A stretch of DNA of 64,000 bases from an uncultured Pelagibacteraceae bacterium (GTDB lineage: Bacteria > Pseudomonadota > Alphaproteobacteria > Pelagibacterales > Pelagibacteraceae), in NCBI GenBank assembly GCA_902534735.1, contig CACARD010000001.1:1-64000 (forward strand). The letters are read 5' to 3'. The position numbers and the translations under genes were made by a program. Of the stretch, positions 46,488-56,639 are shown in pieces; positions within the stretch are counted from its first letter, which is position 1, and every line of letters begins with the position of its first letter. The notes below the pieces were generated by a model. The model was given only the letters and a program-made list of their open reading frames with translations. It was not told the origin of the DNA and made no database searches.

Positions 46488-48380
46488 TTAGTGCACTATC
46501 TTTGGTTTTAGGCCCATTGAACCAAGTGCTGAGCTTTGATCATCATCTTCAACTTTGAGATCTTCTTTATTCTTAGGATATATATTTTTATTTATTAAAT
46601 CTTCAATTTCAGCACCTGTTAAAGTTTCATAAGTAAGTAAGGCTTTTGCTAATTTATGCAGATCATCAATTTTTTCAGTCAATACTTTTCTTGCTCTCTC
46701 GTAACCCATATCAACAAATTTTCTAATTTCGCTATCAACTTTTCTAGCTGTTTCTTCAGACATATTTTGCTGTCTTGCAACAGACCTTCCTAAAAATACT
46801 TCCTCTTCGTTTTCACCATAAGCAACTGGTCCCATTTCTTTACTTAATCCAGCTCTCATAACCATGGCTCGTGCTCTTTTAGTTGCCTGTTCAATATCGC
46901 TTGCTGCTCCAGTTGTTACTTTGTCATCTCCAAAAATTATTTCTTCCGCAACTCTTCCGCCCATTGCTATGGCCATTTGTGCATGAAGTTGTTCTCTTGT
47001 TTGAGAAACTTCATCCCTTTCAGGTAATTGCATAACCATTCCTAGAGCTCTTCCTCTTGGTATTATTGTTGCTTTATGTATAGGATAAGCGGCTTTTTCA
47101 TTTATTGTTACAATTGCATGTCCAGCTTCATGGTAAGCAGTTAATTTTTTCTCTTCCTCTGACATTACCATAGATCTTCTTTCAGACCCCATCATTACTT
47201 TATCTTTAGCTTCTTCAAATTCTTGATACGTCACAATTCTTTTGTTTTTTCTTGCAGCTAGCAACGCTGCCTCGTTTACAAGATTTGCTAAATCTGCACC
47301 AGAAAATCCAGGTGTTCCTCTAGCTACTGTTCTTAGATTAACATCGGGTGCCATTGATATTTTCTTTGCATGTACTTTTAAAATTTTCTCTCTACCGATT
47401 AGATCTGGATTAGAGACAACAACCTGTCTGTCAAATCTTCCTGGTCTTAAAAGAGCTGGATCTAATACATCTGGTCTATTAGTTGCAGCAATAATAATTA
47501 CACCTTCATTAGTATCAAAACCATCCATCTCAACTAATAACTGATTAAGCGTTTGCTCTCTTTCATCATTTCCTCCACCAAGACCTGCTCCTCTGCTTCT
47601 TCCTACTGCATCAATCTCATCAATGAATATTATACACGGAGAATGTTTTTTACCTTGTTCAAACATATCTCTAACTCTCGAAGCTCCAACACCAACAAAC
47701 ATTTCAACAAAATCTGATCCAGATATGGTGAAAAAAGGAACTCCAGCTTCACCAGCAATCGCTCTTGCCAATAAAGTCTTACCAGTTCCTGGGGGACCTA
47801 CTAGTAAACAACCTCTTGGTATCTTACCACCTAATCTGCTAAACTTTCTTGGATCTTTTAAAAATTCAACTACTTCTTCTACTTCCTCTTTAGCCTCCTC
47901 AACGCCAGCAACGTCATTAAAAGTAACTTTTCCTTTTACTTCGTTCATCATTTTTGCTTTCGATCTTCCAAAGCCCATGGCTCCACCTTTTCCTCCTTGC
48001 ATTTGTCTCATAAAGAAAATCCATACGGCAATCAATAAAAGCATTGGGAACCATGAAAGAAGTATTCCTAATAATGAAGGCATTTTTTCCTCTAATGGAC
48101 TAGCGGAGATGCTAACACCTCTATCGCTTAGTTTCTGGATTAAGTTCGGGTCCTCAGGTGCATAAGTGGTAAATTGGTTTCCATTTGATAATACACCTTT
48201 TATATTTTTTCCTTGTATCTCTACTTTAACTACTCTTCCATTATCGACTTCGGTTAAGAATTCTGAGAAAATAATTTTATTTTTTTGAGAAATCGAACCT
48301 TGTGGGTTCTTAAACATATTATAAAGACCAATCGTTAAAATAACGATTATACCCCACATGGCTAAGTTTTTAAAATTCAT
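46488..48380 (-). CDS. ftsH: ATP-dependent zinc metalloprotease FtsH
   Basis: Membrane-anchored AAA+ protease degrading RpoH, LpxC and damaged membrane proteins. Two membrane helices (about 5-21 and 103-123) bracket a small periplasmic domain. Walker A GPPGTGKT is at 195-202, pore motif in [15 protein letters not shown], second region of homology at [20 protein letters not shown], and zinc motif HEAGH at 417-421. 630 residues. Acts with HflKC encoded at 15143-17108. Confidence 0.98.
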   Translation of the reverse strand: MNFKNLAMWGIIVILTIGLYNMFKNPQGSISQKNKIIFSEFLTEVDNGRVVKVEIQGKNIKGVLSNGNQFTTYAPEDPNLIQKLSDRGVSISASPLEEKMPSLLGILLSWFPMLLLIAVWIFFMRQMQGGKGGAMGFGRSKAKMMNEVKGKVTFNDVAGVEEAKEEVEEVVEFLKDPRKFSRLGGKIPRGCLLVGPPGTGKTLLARAIAGEAGVPFFTISGSDFVEMFVGVGASRVRDMFEQGKKHSPCIIFIDEIDAVGRSRGAGLGGGNDEREQTLNQLLVEMDGFDTNEGVIIIAATNRPDVLDPALLRPGRFDRQVVVSNPDLIGREKILKVHAKKISMAPDVNLRTVARGTPGFSGADLANLVNEAALLAARKNKRIVTYQEFEEAKDKVMMGSERRSMVMSEEEKKLTAYHEAGHAIVTINEKAAYPIHKATIIPRGRALGMVMQLPERDEVSQTREQLHAQMAIAMGGRVAEEIIFGDDKVTTGAASDIEQATKRARAMVMRAGLSKEMGPVAYGENEEEVFLGRSVARQQNMSEETARKVDSEIRKFVDMGYERARKVLTEKIDDLHKLAKALLTYETLTGAEIEDLINKNIYPKNKEDLKVEDDDQSSALGSMGLKPKIVH

Positions 48381-48444
48381 AGATCATTAAATTAAGAATT
48401 ATTAGTAAATTAACAAGTGTCAATTTGATCATTTAACAAAAAAA

Positions 48445-49497
48445 TTATCGTTTTTCTGGGTAAATAATCACCGAATCTTGAATTTTTTCGATAATACATC
48501 CAGAAAGTGTCAATTTTACGTTTTTGTTTGAAAACTTTATAGAATCTATAAGACTATTCACCTTTTTGCCTCTTGGATAGTTTTTTTTCCAACTAATGCG
48601 TTTAATTACTTGCATAATACTTCTCAAAATAATTTCCTCAGGATTATTAAAAAAGGATTGATTTAATATTATTTTTTTATCTTTCTCAAAATACTTTGAG
48701 TTTTCTAAAATATTTTTATCAACATAAAATTCGATTACTTGATCACTTTTTGACAAATTTTTTAAAGTTAAATAGAATTTATTAAACTTTAGACCTTCTT
48801 TATCTAAATTTATCAGAAGTTTTCTAATTCTACTCCTTAAAAATTTATCATCATTATTTGTGGGATCATCTATAAAAAATCCAAAAGTTTTTTTATTTAT
48901 TTTAAGTAAATCTTTTTTTGAAGTAGATAGAAATGGTCTAATAACATTAATTCCATTATAAATTATCACTTTTTTTTCAAAAGAAACAAGTCCTTTTAAA
49001 CCAGAGCCTCTCAGAAATCTTATAAAAAAATTTTCAATTAGATCATCTTTGTGATGGCCTAATATAAGATAGTCTATTTTTTGTTTATTGCACTCTTCAA
49101 AAAATAAATCATATCTTAAGTCTCTTGCATAAGACTGTATATTCTTATTAATTTTAACAATTTTTTTTGAGAGAATTTTACAATTAATTTTAAAATTTTG
49201 TTTGAGTTTATACTTCAAGTTTTTAGCTTCGATTGTAGATTCTTTTCTTAGTTTATGATCTATTATTACAGGGTACAATTTAGTATGATGTTTTAAAGCA
49301 TAGCACTGAGAGAAAAATAAAACAGCTAAGCTGTCAGCACCACCAGATACCCCAACCATAATCTTTTTATTGTTCAAATCCATAGATGCGAGATTATTTG
49401 AAAATAGGTTATATAATTTTCTTACCTGGGGATCCTTTAATTTTGTTAGGTAAAAATTAAGAGTTTTCTTTGTTACACTCAAACTTTTTCTCTTCAT
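48445..49497 (-). CDS. tilS: tRNA(Ile)-lysidine synthetase
   Basis: Converts C34 of tRNA-Ile(CAU) to lysidine, needed to read AUA codons, which are frequent in this AT-rich DNA. The PP-loop ATP motif is GVSGGADSLAVLFF, and GHHKDDLIENFFIRFLRGSGLKGL is the second TilS signature. The C-terminal substrate-binding domain is short. The longest frame begins at 49551 but overlaps cpoB by 95 bases; I use the ATG at 49497, still a 41-base overlap. A TTG at 49482 would be a further option. The true start is uncertain. Confidence 0.9.
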   Translation of the reverse strand: MKRKSLSVTKKTLNFYLTKLKDPQVRKLYNLFSNNLASMDLNNKKIMVGVSGGADSLAVLFFSQCYALKHHTKLYPVIIDHKLRKESTIEAKNLKYKLKQNFKINCKILSKKIVKINKNIQSYARDLRYDLFFEECNKQKIDYLILGHHKDDLIENFFIRFLRGSGLKGLVSFEKKVIIYNGINVIRPFLSTSKKDLLKINKKTFGFFIDDPTNNDDKFLRSRIRKLLINLDKEGLKFNKFYLTLKNLSKSDQVIEFYVDKNILENSKYFEKDKKIILNQSFFNNPEEIILRSIMQVIKRISWKKNYPRGKKVNSLIDSIKFSNKNVKLTLSGCIIEKIQDSVIIYPEKR

Positions 49498-50461
49498 ATT
49501 TAGCTTTTTGAAGAACTGATTGAGTAGCATTTGGATACTGTTTTTTAACACCAGCTATCATCAAGCAACCCTGATCTTTCTCTCCTATTTGAACTAAAGA
49601 TACACCAAGCTTCAAAAGGTTAATAGGTGCTTTTTCACTCTTTGGATATTTTTGATAACCTTCTAAATAAGCAGATGCTGCATCTGTATAAAGCTGTCTT
49701 ATTCTAAAAGTCTCTGCATACCAATATTGTGCATTTCCAGAAAGGTCATTATCTGGATTTGTGTCCACAAATTCTCTAAATGCTCTTTCTGCCATATTAT
49801 AATCTCCAACTTTTAAAAAACTTGTTGCAAATTCATATTGTTCTAATGGAGATGCGTCAGGTAAAATTTTTTCCTCACTAATAAAATTTTCTGTTACAAC
49901 AGTTTTAGTTGTCTCAACAGATTTAATTGCTTGTGTCTCACTTGTGTCTGTCATATCTTTATAAGATATTGTTCCTAAATCTTGAGGTTGAGATGTGCCT
50001 GGCATAATTTTTTTGCTGGCTAGATTTGTCTCTGAATTTTCATTTGTTAATAAATTTTGTTCATTAATTTCATTTTTTTGAACAAGGCTCGAATTGTTTT
50101 CTAAATCTTGAAATCTTAATTGGTTATCAGCTTGTGTTTTAGATAGTCTTGAAGATAATTTATCTACTTTAAAATTAATTTCCTCAAATTTGTTAGTCAA
50201 ATTTTGAAATTGTTTTTCTATTTCAGATAATTTTAGTAAATGTCTTGTCAAGGCATCTTCGGTTTCTTTATTTGTCAAATCAGTTTCACTTCCAGTTTTT
50301 TTCTGGAATGAATCTGAATAAACTGCTCTTTCCAAAGTTCTAAGATCTTTTTGAATAATTTCTAAGATTTCTCTCATGCTTAATTCTTCAGAAGCTGTAC
50401 CGAATGAAATAAAAAATATAGAGATTATGTAAGTAAAAATGTTAGTGTACTTTTTAAACAT
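49457..50461 (-). CDS. cpoB: Tol-Pal system coordinator CpoB (YbgF)
   Basis: Periplasmic protein that links Tol-Pal with peptidoglycan synthesis at division. A signal peptide (about 1-24, ending TAS) is followed by a coiled-coil trimerisation region (about 65-120), a long Ser/Thr/Glu linker, and TPR repeats from about residue 210 (PLEQYEFATSFLKVGDYNMAERAFREFVDTNP). 334 residues. It follows pal after a clear transcription terminator. Confidence 0.9.
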   Translation of the reverse strand: MFKKYTNIFTYIISIFFISFGTASEELSMREILEIIQKDLRTLERAVYSDSFQKKTGSETDLTNKETEDALTRHLLKLSEIEKQFQNLTNKFEEINFKVDKLSSRLSKTQADNQLRFQDLENNSSLVQKNEINEQNLLTNENSETNLASKKIMPGTSQPQDLGTISYKDMTDTSETQAIKSVETTKTVVTENFISEEKILPDASPLEQYEFATSFLKVGDYNMAERAFREFVDTNPDNDLSGNAQYWYAETFRIRQLYTDAASAYLEGYQKYPKSEKAPINLLKLGVSLVQIGEKDQGCLMIAGVKKQYPNATQSVLQKAKYEEKKFECNKENS

Positions 50462-50489
50462 TCAATTATTTTTTAATTATAATGATGGC

Positions 50490-50533
50490 AAAAAAAAGAC
50501 CCTAAAATTATTTATAATAATCTCAGGGTCCTT
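50490..50533 (-). terminator. Intrinsic terminator downstream of pal
   Basis: On the minus strand GGACCCTGAGATTATT and AATAATTTTAGGGTC pair around a small loop and are followed by eight Ts (50490-50497 read in reverse). The GACCCT/AGGGTC core is perfect (50525-50530 with 50498-50503). It separates tolQRAB-pal from cpoB-tilS-ftsH. Confidence 0.85.
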
Positions 50534-50551
50534 AAAATATTTCAAATAGCT

Positions 50552-51040
50552 TTAGTTAGCTTTTACGGTTACAGATCTTCTGTTTTTCGACCAAGAAAGT
50601 GGGTTTGAACCTGAGTCAACAGGTCTTTCTTTACCATAACTTATTACTGAAATTCTGTCTGCAGATATTCCGTAAGTGATCAGATAATCTTTGGCAGCAT
50701 TTGCTCTTCTTTCACCTAATGCCAAATTATATTCCCTTGTTCCTCTTTCATCTGCGTGGCCTTCGACCACAACATTGATGCTAGAGTTCTCTCTTAACCA
50801 ATTTGCTTGTTTTCTTAATGTGTCTCTTGATTTAGTTGTTAAAATAGACTCGTTTGTTGCAAAAAATACTCTGTCTGGAACACCGTCAGCTAAATATTTA
50901 ACAGTATCAGTGCCTGTATAAACATCACCTTGCATTTGACCTTCAACTTTTGTAGTGGTTTTTTTAGTTGCACAAGCTGATACGATTAAACTTAATAATA
51001 TAACTAGAAAAGTATTTCTAAATGATTTGCTAAAATTCAT
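50552..51040 (-). CDS. pal: Peptidoglycan-associated lipoprotein Pal
   Basis: Outer-membrane lipoprotein that binds peptidoglycan and TolB. A lipobox IVSAC gives a predicted lipid-modified Cys near residue 23. The OmpA-like domain carries VFFATNESILTTKSRDTL, the diaminopimelate-binding VVEGHADERGTREYNLALGERRANAAKDYLI and SYGKERPV. 162 residues. Transcribed after tolB across a 99-base gap, then terminated at 50490-50533. Confidence 0.97.
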   Translation of the reverse strand: MNFSKSFRNTFLVILLSLIVSACATKKTTTKVEGQMQGDVYTGTDTVKYLADGVPDRVFFATNESILTTKSRDTLRKQANWLRENSSINVVVEGHADERGTREYNLALGERRANAAKDYLITYGISADRISVISYGKERPVDSGSNPLSWSKNRRSVTVKAN

Positions 51041-51139
51041 TAATGCTCCTTAATAATTTATTAGAACTTTTTCACAACTAATTAGATGTTTCAAGCATAA
51101 AAATCAACTTAATTTATATTAAAAATTAATAAAAAAGCC

Positions 51140-52486
51140 CTAATTACTTAATAAAGACGACCAAGATGGGTCAGAGGCATCAGTCTCTGTTTGAACCTGC
51201 CTTTCATTATATCCTGTAAGATCTATAGACCAAAGTTTTGCGCTAAATCCTTCACCTTTATCATTAGATTTGGTCTCTCTATAAAAAATTAATACCCTTC
51301 CATTTGGAGACCAAGAAGGAGCTTCTTGATAGTAATTTTCAGTTAACAATCTTTCACCCGAACCATCTGTTCGCATAACACCAATATAAAATTTACCTTT
51401 ATGTAATTTTGTGAAAGCAATTAAATCACCCCTAGGAGACCATACTGGCGTGCCATATAATCCTTTACCAAATGAAATTCTTTTTACATTTGATCCATCA
51501 GATTTCATTACATAAATTTGTTGATACCCACTCCTATCAGAATTAAATGTTATAAATCGATTATCAGGTGAGTAAGAAGGCGATGTATCAATTGATGGAT
51601 GATTTGTTATTCTTTCAACGATTCTATTTTCTAAATCCATAGTATAAATGTCTGAGTTACCATCTTTAGCAAAACTCATAATAATTTTCTTTCCATCTGG
51701 AGAAAATCTTGGAGCAAATGTCATTCCTGGAAAATCACCAACTACTTCTTGCGTACCGGTTTCAATATCTAATAAATAAACTCTTGGTAGATTTTTAAAA
51801 TAAGATAGGTAAGTCACCATCTGACTTGTCGGATTAAATCGTGGGGTTAAAACTAATTCATTTCCTAATGTTAAATATTTTGTATTAAAACCATCTTGAT
51901 CCATAATAGCCAATTTTTTTACTCTTGCTGTCTTTGGTCCTTCTTCCGAAACATAAATAATTCTAGTATCAAAATATCCTTTCTCTCCAGTTAATCTTTC
52001 ATAAACCTTATCAGAAATTATATGCCCAACTCTTCTCCAATTACTTGGCACTGTTGTAAATGCCAAAGCCATCATTTCTCTACCAGCTAAAATATCCCAG
52101 AGTCTAAACTCAACTTTTAATTTTTTGTTCTCAATCGTTACTTTTCCAGTAATTAAGGCTTGCGCTTTAATCAATGCCCAATCCTCAAATCTTGGTTTTA
52201 AATGAGCAATATCTGGCTTTTGTAAAAATGCATCTTTACTAAGAGGATTAAATAAACCTGAAATTTTCAAATTATTTTCCACAACTAATGAGATCTCAGA
52301 TCCAACATTTTCAATTTTAAGTTCATTAATTGAATTTCTTTTTGAATTGTCATCTTGAAACAAAGGAGAAACTGCAATTGGTAAAGGATCTAAATTACCC
52401 CTTGTTATATCAATCTCTATTAATGAATAAGCCTTAGATGACAATAAAAAAAATATAATAAAAAATAAATTAATTATTCTAATCAT
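51140..52486 (-). CDS. tolB: Tol-Pal periplasmic beta-propeller TolB
   Basis: Periplasmic protein binding Pal and TolA. Signal peptide at about 1-21 (to AYS), N-terminal alpha/beta domain to about 165, then a six-bladed propeller with repeated LDIETG...FSPDGKKI / [21 protein letters not shown] / [11 protein letters not shown] units. 448 residues. Overlaps the tolA stop by one base. Confidence 0.96.
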   Translation of the reverse strand: MIRIINLFFIIFFLLSSKAYSLIEIDITRGNLDPLPIAVSPLFQDDNSKRNSINELKIENVGSEISLVVENNLKISGLFNPLSKDAFLQKPDIAHLKPRFEDWALIKAQALITGKVTIENKKLKVEFRLWDILAGREMMALAFTTVPSNWRRVGHIISDKVYERLTGEKGYFDTRIIYVSEEGPKTARVKKLAIMDQDGFNTKYLTLGNELVLTPRFNPTSQMVTYLSYFKNLPRVYLLDIETGTQEVVGDFPGMTFAPRFSPDGKKIIMSFAKDGNSDIYTMDLENRIVERITNHPSIDTSPSYSPDNRFITFNSDRSGYQQIYVMKSDGSNVKRISFGKGLYGTPVWSPRGDLIAFTKLHKGKFYIGVMRTDGSGERLLTENYYQEAPSWSPNGRVLIFYRETKSNDKGEGFSAKLWSIDLTGYNERQVQTETDASDPSWSSLLSN

Positions 52487-53454
52487 TATCCTCCAAGCAT
52501 ATCACGAGCGTCAAAATTTAAAATCATATTTTTCCATCTTTCATAACCACTTGTGGGAACTTTTAATGGATTACACAACTGAATGGCTCGTCTTACACTA
52601 TCCGCTAGTGTTCTAAATTTTTCTTTACCAGGTGTGTTCATTTTTACATGATCTAACATTTCAAGTTTTTCAATTGTTCCGTCTGGCTTTAATTGGAGTT
52701 TAACTCTAACTAATAAATCCTCACTAAATGGCAAACCTATAGGGACACTCCAGCATGTAAATATTTGGGCCTTTAATGCGTCCTCTTCACTTAGGGTTAA
52801 TTTTGAATAATCCATAGTCTCATCAGTTGATTGAGAAATCTTATCAACTTCTTTTTTTGTTTCTGCTAAATTTTCCTTTTTTTTATCAATTAAAGCTGCA
52901 ATTTCATTTAAATCCAATTTATCTTTTTTTTCAAATTCAGAAACTTGTTTAACTTTTTTTTCATCTAAAATAGGTTTTTTAGTTTGAACTATTTTTTTTA
53001 TATTTTCATCGTTAATTTCTTTTGAAGGTTTCTGCTTTTTTTCTTCTTTAGGTTGAATTTTTTGTTTATCTTCATCTGGCATAGGTACAGCATTTAATTT
53101 TTCTTTTTTTAACTTTTCTATTTTATTTTCACTGGTTGGTGTTTTTTTTGATGCAACCTTAGAAATTTCATTTTTTTTTTTATCTGTCTCAACTTCTTTT
53201 TTTTCATCTTTTTTTACTTTTTTAGGAGGAGCCTGTTCAGACAAAAGCTTTTCATTTTCTTTTTTTGCCTTCTCAATTATTTTTGATGCTTTTGGCGCAA
53301 AAGGAATATTTGTCTTTTCAGCTATTTGAATAAGCTCAACAGAGATAAGAGGTGGAATATCCAGAGGTTTTTTTGCAACAAATGGTAAAGCCAAAATACT
53401 TACCATAACAATAGCAACATGAAATCCAGATGAGATTAAAAGACCTCGATACAT
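52486..53454 (-). CDS. tolA: TolA-like energy-transducing protein
   Basis: Inner-membrane protein that spans the periplasm and couples TolQR to the outer membrane. One membrane helix at about 6-24, a proline-containing segment, a very Lys/Glu-rich helical region (about 55-205) and a small C-terminal TonB/TolA domain with [30 protein letters not shown]. 322 residues. The helical part diverges quickly; identity rests on domain order and position between tolR and tolB. Confidence 0.9.
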   Translation of the reverse strand: MYRGLLISSGFHVAIVMVSILALPFVAKKPLDIPPLISVELIQIAEKTNIPFAPKASKIIEKAKKENEKLLSEQAPPKKVKKDEKKEVETDKKKNEISKVASKKTPTSENKIEKLKKEKLNAVPMPDEDKQKIQPKEEKKQKPSKEINDENIKKIVQTKKPILDEKKVKQVSEFEKKDKLDLNEIAALIDKKKENLAETKKEVDKISQSTDETMDYSKLTLSEEDALKAQIFTCWSVPIGLPFSEDLLVRVKLQLKPDGTIEKLEMLDHVKMNTPGKEKFRTLADSVRRAIQLCNPLKVPTSGYERWKNMILNFDARDMLGG

Positions 53455-53459
53455 AATCT

Positions 53460-53876
53460 CTATCTCTCTTTATTCGGTTCAGATATTAAAGCAACTTTTG
53501 TAAATCCCGATCCTGAAAGCATTCCCATAATTTCAAGAACCCTTCCATAATTAATAGCCTTGTCTCCCCTAACATATATTCTTGTATCAGTTCTATTATT
53601 TGACACTGCCAATATTTTTACAATTAAATTATTAAATTCAACTTTTGTTTCCTGAATAAAAATTTCACCTTTAGAATTAATTGTCAAAGTCAAAGGTTCA
53701 TTTTCCTCAGGAAGTGTATCAGCGGAAGTTTCTGGCAAATCTACTTGGACCCCAACCGTAAGCAATGGTGCAGTGACCATGAATATAATCAGCAAAACCA
53801 ACATTACATCAACAAATGGTGTAACATTAATTTCACTCATTGGATCATTTTTTGAACTTTTGAGCTTAAATCCCAT
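53460..53876 (-). CDS. tolR: Tol-Pal proton channel subunit TolR
   Basis: An ExbD/TolR family protein of 138 residues. One membrane helix near 20-40 with the proton-carrying Asp in INVTPFVDVMLVLLIIFMV (D23), then a periplasmic domain. It abuts tolQ directly and precedes tolA by five bases. Confidence 0.95.
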   Translation of the reverse strand: MGFKLKSSKNDPMSEINVTPFVDVMLVLLIIFMVTAPLLTVGVQVDLPETSADTLPEENEPLTLTINSKGEIFIQETKVEFNNLIVKILAVSNNRTDTRIYVRGDKAINYGRVLEIMGMLSGSGFTKVALISEPNKER

Positions 53877-54551
53877 TTAAATAATTGATAAGAATCTTTT
53901 TGAAAAATTTTCTAATTTTTGTGAGTATTTTCTAGAGTCTGAATTAAATTTATTATACGCAATTACAGCAGGAATTGCTGCTAATAATCCAAGTGCAGTT
54001 GCAAATAAGGCCTCAGCAATACCTGGCGCAACTATTGCAAGGCTAGTGTTTCTTGAAATTGCAATCGATTGAAATGAATTCATAATTCCCCAAACAGTTC
54101 CAAACAATCCTATAAAAGGAGCTGTCGATCCAACAGTTGCCAAAAAACTATTATACTTTTCAACTGCTACCATTTGTTTTTCAATATTTACCTCTAAAAC
54201 ACTAGATAGTCTCTCAGATAAATTTGATTTTGATCTAGTTTTCATAACTGTTTGCATAGAACTTTTAAATAATTTTGCCATAGGATCCTCAATATTTGAA
54301 GGCAGACTGTTATAAAATGTTTCAGCAGACTTTGATTTCCAGAATTTCTCTTCAAATTCCTCTGCGCTTTTATTAATTTTTCTAAACATTCTTATTTTTT
54401 CAAATATTATTGCCCATGAATAAATAGAACTTACAATTAATATTATGATTACTGACTTGACAATAATATCCGCACGTAAAAATAAACTAATTAAAGAAAA
54501 ATCTGTGTTACTTGCTAAACCTAAACTTTGCGTTGCAATATCTGCTTCCAT
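53877..54551 (-). CDS. tolQ: Tol-Pal proton channel subunit TolQ
   Basis: A MotA/TolQ/ExbB family protein of 224 residues with three membrane segments (about 20-45, 130-155, 170-195). Conserved AFIGLFGTVWGIMNSFQSIAI and IAPGIAEALFATALGLLAAIPAVIAYNKF motifs are present. First gene of tolQRAB-pal. The acyl-CoA thioesterase ybgC, often before tolQ, is absent. Confidence 0.96.
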   Translation of the reverse strand: MEADIATQSLGLASNTDFSLISLFLRADIIVKSVIIILIVSSIYSWAIIFEKIRMFRKINKSAEEFEEKFWKSKSAETFYNSLPSNIEDPMAKLFKSSMQTVMKTRSKSNLSERLSSVLEVNIEKQMVAVEKYNSFLATVGSTAPFIGLFGTVWGIMNSFQSIAISRNTSLAIVAPGIAEALFATALGLLAAIPAVIAYNKFNSDSRKYSQKLENFSKRFLSII

Positions 54552-54607
54552 TCAATCGTTTCCCATTAAAATATGTCATTAATTTGTCTTCGAAAAACTC
54601 TAAAAGT

Positions 54608-55105
54608 CTAGTTATCGTTGTTTTCCCTTGTGTTTTCAAAATACTGAGCAATTAAAATAGCATCTGCTTTATTATTATCTTTTTTTCTTGATAACTTATT
54701 AGAAATTTTAGGAAACATATCTATTACTTTAGTTCGACTGGCATCTTTTTCAGAATTAATCAAATTAAAATGTTTTTTCCATTTTGCTGGTCTAACATAA
54801 AAAATTGGAAGCTCCATTGCAGAACATATGCCTTTAATTACTCCAAATGATTGTCCAAAGTTAAACATGCTTGTTACACCTTGTCCTGGCATAGCAGAAA
54901 CTTGTTCGACTATTACACTCATTTTTTCATTCTTAAATTTATTTTTTATTAGCATTATTTCATTATAAATTTGCCTACCATTAACTTGTTTTTTATTTTT
55001 TTTTCCATCAGCCATTGTAGGCATATCGATTACATCAATAACATTCCCACTAGAAAAAAAACAGATAGCACCTGCAATTCCTGGATCAATTCCAACAATA
55101 ATCAT
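54608..55105 (-). CDS. RuvC-like crossover junction resolvase (phage-type subfamily)
   Basis: An RNase H-fold nuclease likely to resolve Holliday junctions. Acidic residues D7 (VGIDPGIAGA), E67 (VIVEQVSAMP), D143 and D148 (KKDNNKADAI) mirror the RuvC D/E/D/D set. The middle part, AMPGQGVTSMFNFGQSFGVIKG and RPAKWKKHFNL, is that of the shorter phage/plasmid-type RuvC-like proteins rather than canonical RuvC. At 165 residues the length is similar. It lies after yebC, the usual ruvC site, but ruvA and ruvB are not beside it. Activity is inferred. Confidence 0.82.
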   Translation of the reverse strand: MIIVGIDPGIAGAICFFSSGNVIDVIDMPTMADGKKNKKQVNGRQIYNEIMLIKNKFKNEKMSVIVEQVSAMPGQGVTSMFNFGQSFGVIKGICSAMELPIFYVRPAKWKKHFNLINSEKDASRTKVIDMFPKISNKLSRKKDNNKADAILIAQYFENTRENNDN

Positions 55106-55828
55106 TTAATCTTCAAAGTTAACATTTGTATAAACATTTTGTACATCATCCTCATCGTCAAGAGTTTCTAAAAATTTTACCATATTTTGATTTTCTTCGC
55201 CTTTAAGAGATACCTTATTTATGGGTAGCCACTCGATTTCGGTAGAAAGAAAATTTGCAATAACTTTTTCAAATTTTTTTTTTACTTCATATATTTCATC
55301 GATATCCGTATGCACTTCATGAAATTCATCACGAGATATACAATCATTCGCACCCGACTCGATTGCCAATTCAAAAATTTTATCTTGTTCAATTTCATTT
55401 TTATCTATTTTAATTACACCCAATCTTTGAAAATTATGTGATGCAGAACCCTGGGTTCCTAAAGAACCGTTATTTTTCGAAAATATTGTTCTTATATTAG
55501 AAGCAGTTCTATTTTTATTATCAGTCAATGCTTCAACTATTACAGCAGATTTGCTAGGTCCAAAACCTTCATACCTAATATTTTCAAAATTTGATTGATC
55601 ATTGTTAGAAGACTTTTCAATTGCTCTCTCAATATTTTCTTTTGGCATGTTAGCTGATCTGGCTGCTTGTATTGCTGATCTTAATCTCGAATTCATATCG
55701 GGATTCTTATCTCCTAGTTTTGCAGCTACAGTGATTTCTCTAGAGAGTTTAGAAAAAATTTTTGATCTCTGTTTGTCAGCTTTGCCTTTTTTATGTTTAA
55801 TACCCGCCCAATGTGAGTGTCCAGCCAT
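55106..55828 (-). CDS. yebC: YebC/TACO1 family protein
   Basis: A 240-residue protein beginning MAGHSHWAGIKHKKGKADKQ, the family signature; GFGPSKSAVIVEALTDNKNRTASNIRTIF is also conserved. YebC proteins were long called transcription regulators, and recent work links the family to translation of difficult sequences. It directly precedes the RuvC-like gene. Confidence 0.96.
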   Translation of the reverse strand: MAGHSHWAGIKHKKGKADKQRSKIFSKLSREITVAAKLGDKNPDMNSRLRSAIQAARSANMPKENIERAIEKSSNNDQSNFENIRYEGFGPSKSAVIVEALTDNKNRTASNIRTIFSKNNGSLGTQGSASHNFQRLGVIKIDKNEIEQDKIFELAIESGANDCISRDEFHEVHTDIDEIYEVKKKFEKVIANFLSTEIEWLPINKVSLKGEENQNMVKFLETLDDEDDVQNVYTNVNFED

Positions 55829-55830
55829 AA

Positions 55831-56637
55831 TTAATTTACGTTATTTAAACTCCCACCAAAAATGAAACTTTCTATATTTTTTGCTAGACCATTTCTTACA
55901 TCGCAATCTACAACTACCCCACTCAGAGATGCTTCACCATTGGCAGGAAAATGTTTTACAGCTTCTTTTTTTAGAAATCTGTTAATTGAATTTTGTGTGT
56001 TCATGCCAATTACCGAGTCATAATCGCCACACATTCCAGCATCGGTAATATAGCTAGTTCCATTTTTTAGAACTCTCGCATCATTTGTTGGCACGTGTGT
56101 ATGGGTACCTACAACTAAAGTTGCATATCCATCAAATAGATTACCTATAGCCATTTTTTCACTTGTTATTTCTCCATGAAAATCCACTATTAAAAAATCA
56201 TAATCTTTCGATTTTTTTTTTTCTGCAATAAATTCAGTAGCAATTTTAAAAACATCATCACACTTTTTCATAAAAACGTTACCCATAAGATTTAGCACAC
56301 CAACTTTCAGATTTTTTTTTGAATTGAATATGGAAAAACCTTTACCAGGTAAATTTCCATGCATATTTATTGGTCTTAATAATTTTTTTTCAGTTTTTAT
56401 ATATTCATAAATTTCTTTTTGATCCCAAACATGATTGCCTGTTGTAATTACATCTACACCTACATTAAAAAGTTCATTAGCAATATTTTCAGTTAGACCC
56501 ACACCTTCACTGGCTGCATTTTCACCATTAACACAAACAAAATCTATACCTTTTTTTGAGACTATATTTGGCAAGTTTTTTTTTACTGATTTAAAGCCTG
56601 TGTCTCCAACTATATCACCTAAAAATAAAATCTTCAT
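55831..56637 (-). CDS. ymdB: YmdB-type metallophosphoesterase (TIGR00282)
   Basis: A 268-residue calcineurin-like phosphoesterase. Metal ligands appear in FLGDIVGDTGF, VNGENAASEGVG, TTGNHVWDQKEI and VDFHGEITSEK, with VGTHTHVPTNDAR closing the site. Homologues hydrolyse cyclic nucleotides and affect biofilm decisions in Bacillus; the role here is not known. It is two bases after the 5-FCL gene and two before yebC. Confidence 0.9.
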   Translation of the reverse strand: MKILFLGDIVGDTGFKSVKKNLPNIVSKKGIDFVCVNGENAASEGVGLTENIANELFNVGVDVITTGNHVWDQKEIYEYIKTEKKLLRPINMHGNLPGKGFSIFNSKKNLKVGVLNLMGNVFMKKCDDVFKIATEFIAEKKKSKDYDFLIVDFHGEITSEKMAIGNLFDGYATLVVGTHTHVPTNDARVLKNGTSYITDAGMCGDYDSVIGMNTQNSINRFLKKEAVKHFPANGEASLSGVVVDCDVRNGLAKNIESFIFGGSLNNVN

Positions 56638-56639
56638 TT

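Noticed and set aside
47623-48165. 180-codon plus-strand frame antisense to ftsH
   Set aside because: Fully contained in the AAA and membrane region of ftsH, with no recognisable domain and no ribosome binding signal; a composition artefact.
51041-51139. Terminator between tolB and pal
   Set aside because: A T-run follows GGGC on the minus strand but no convincing stem precedes it.
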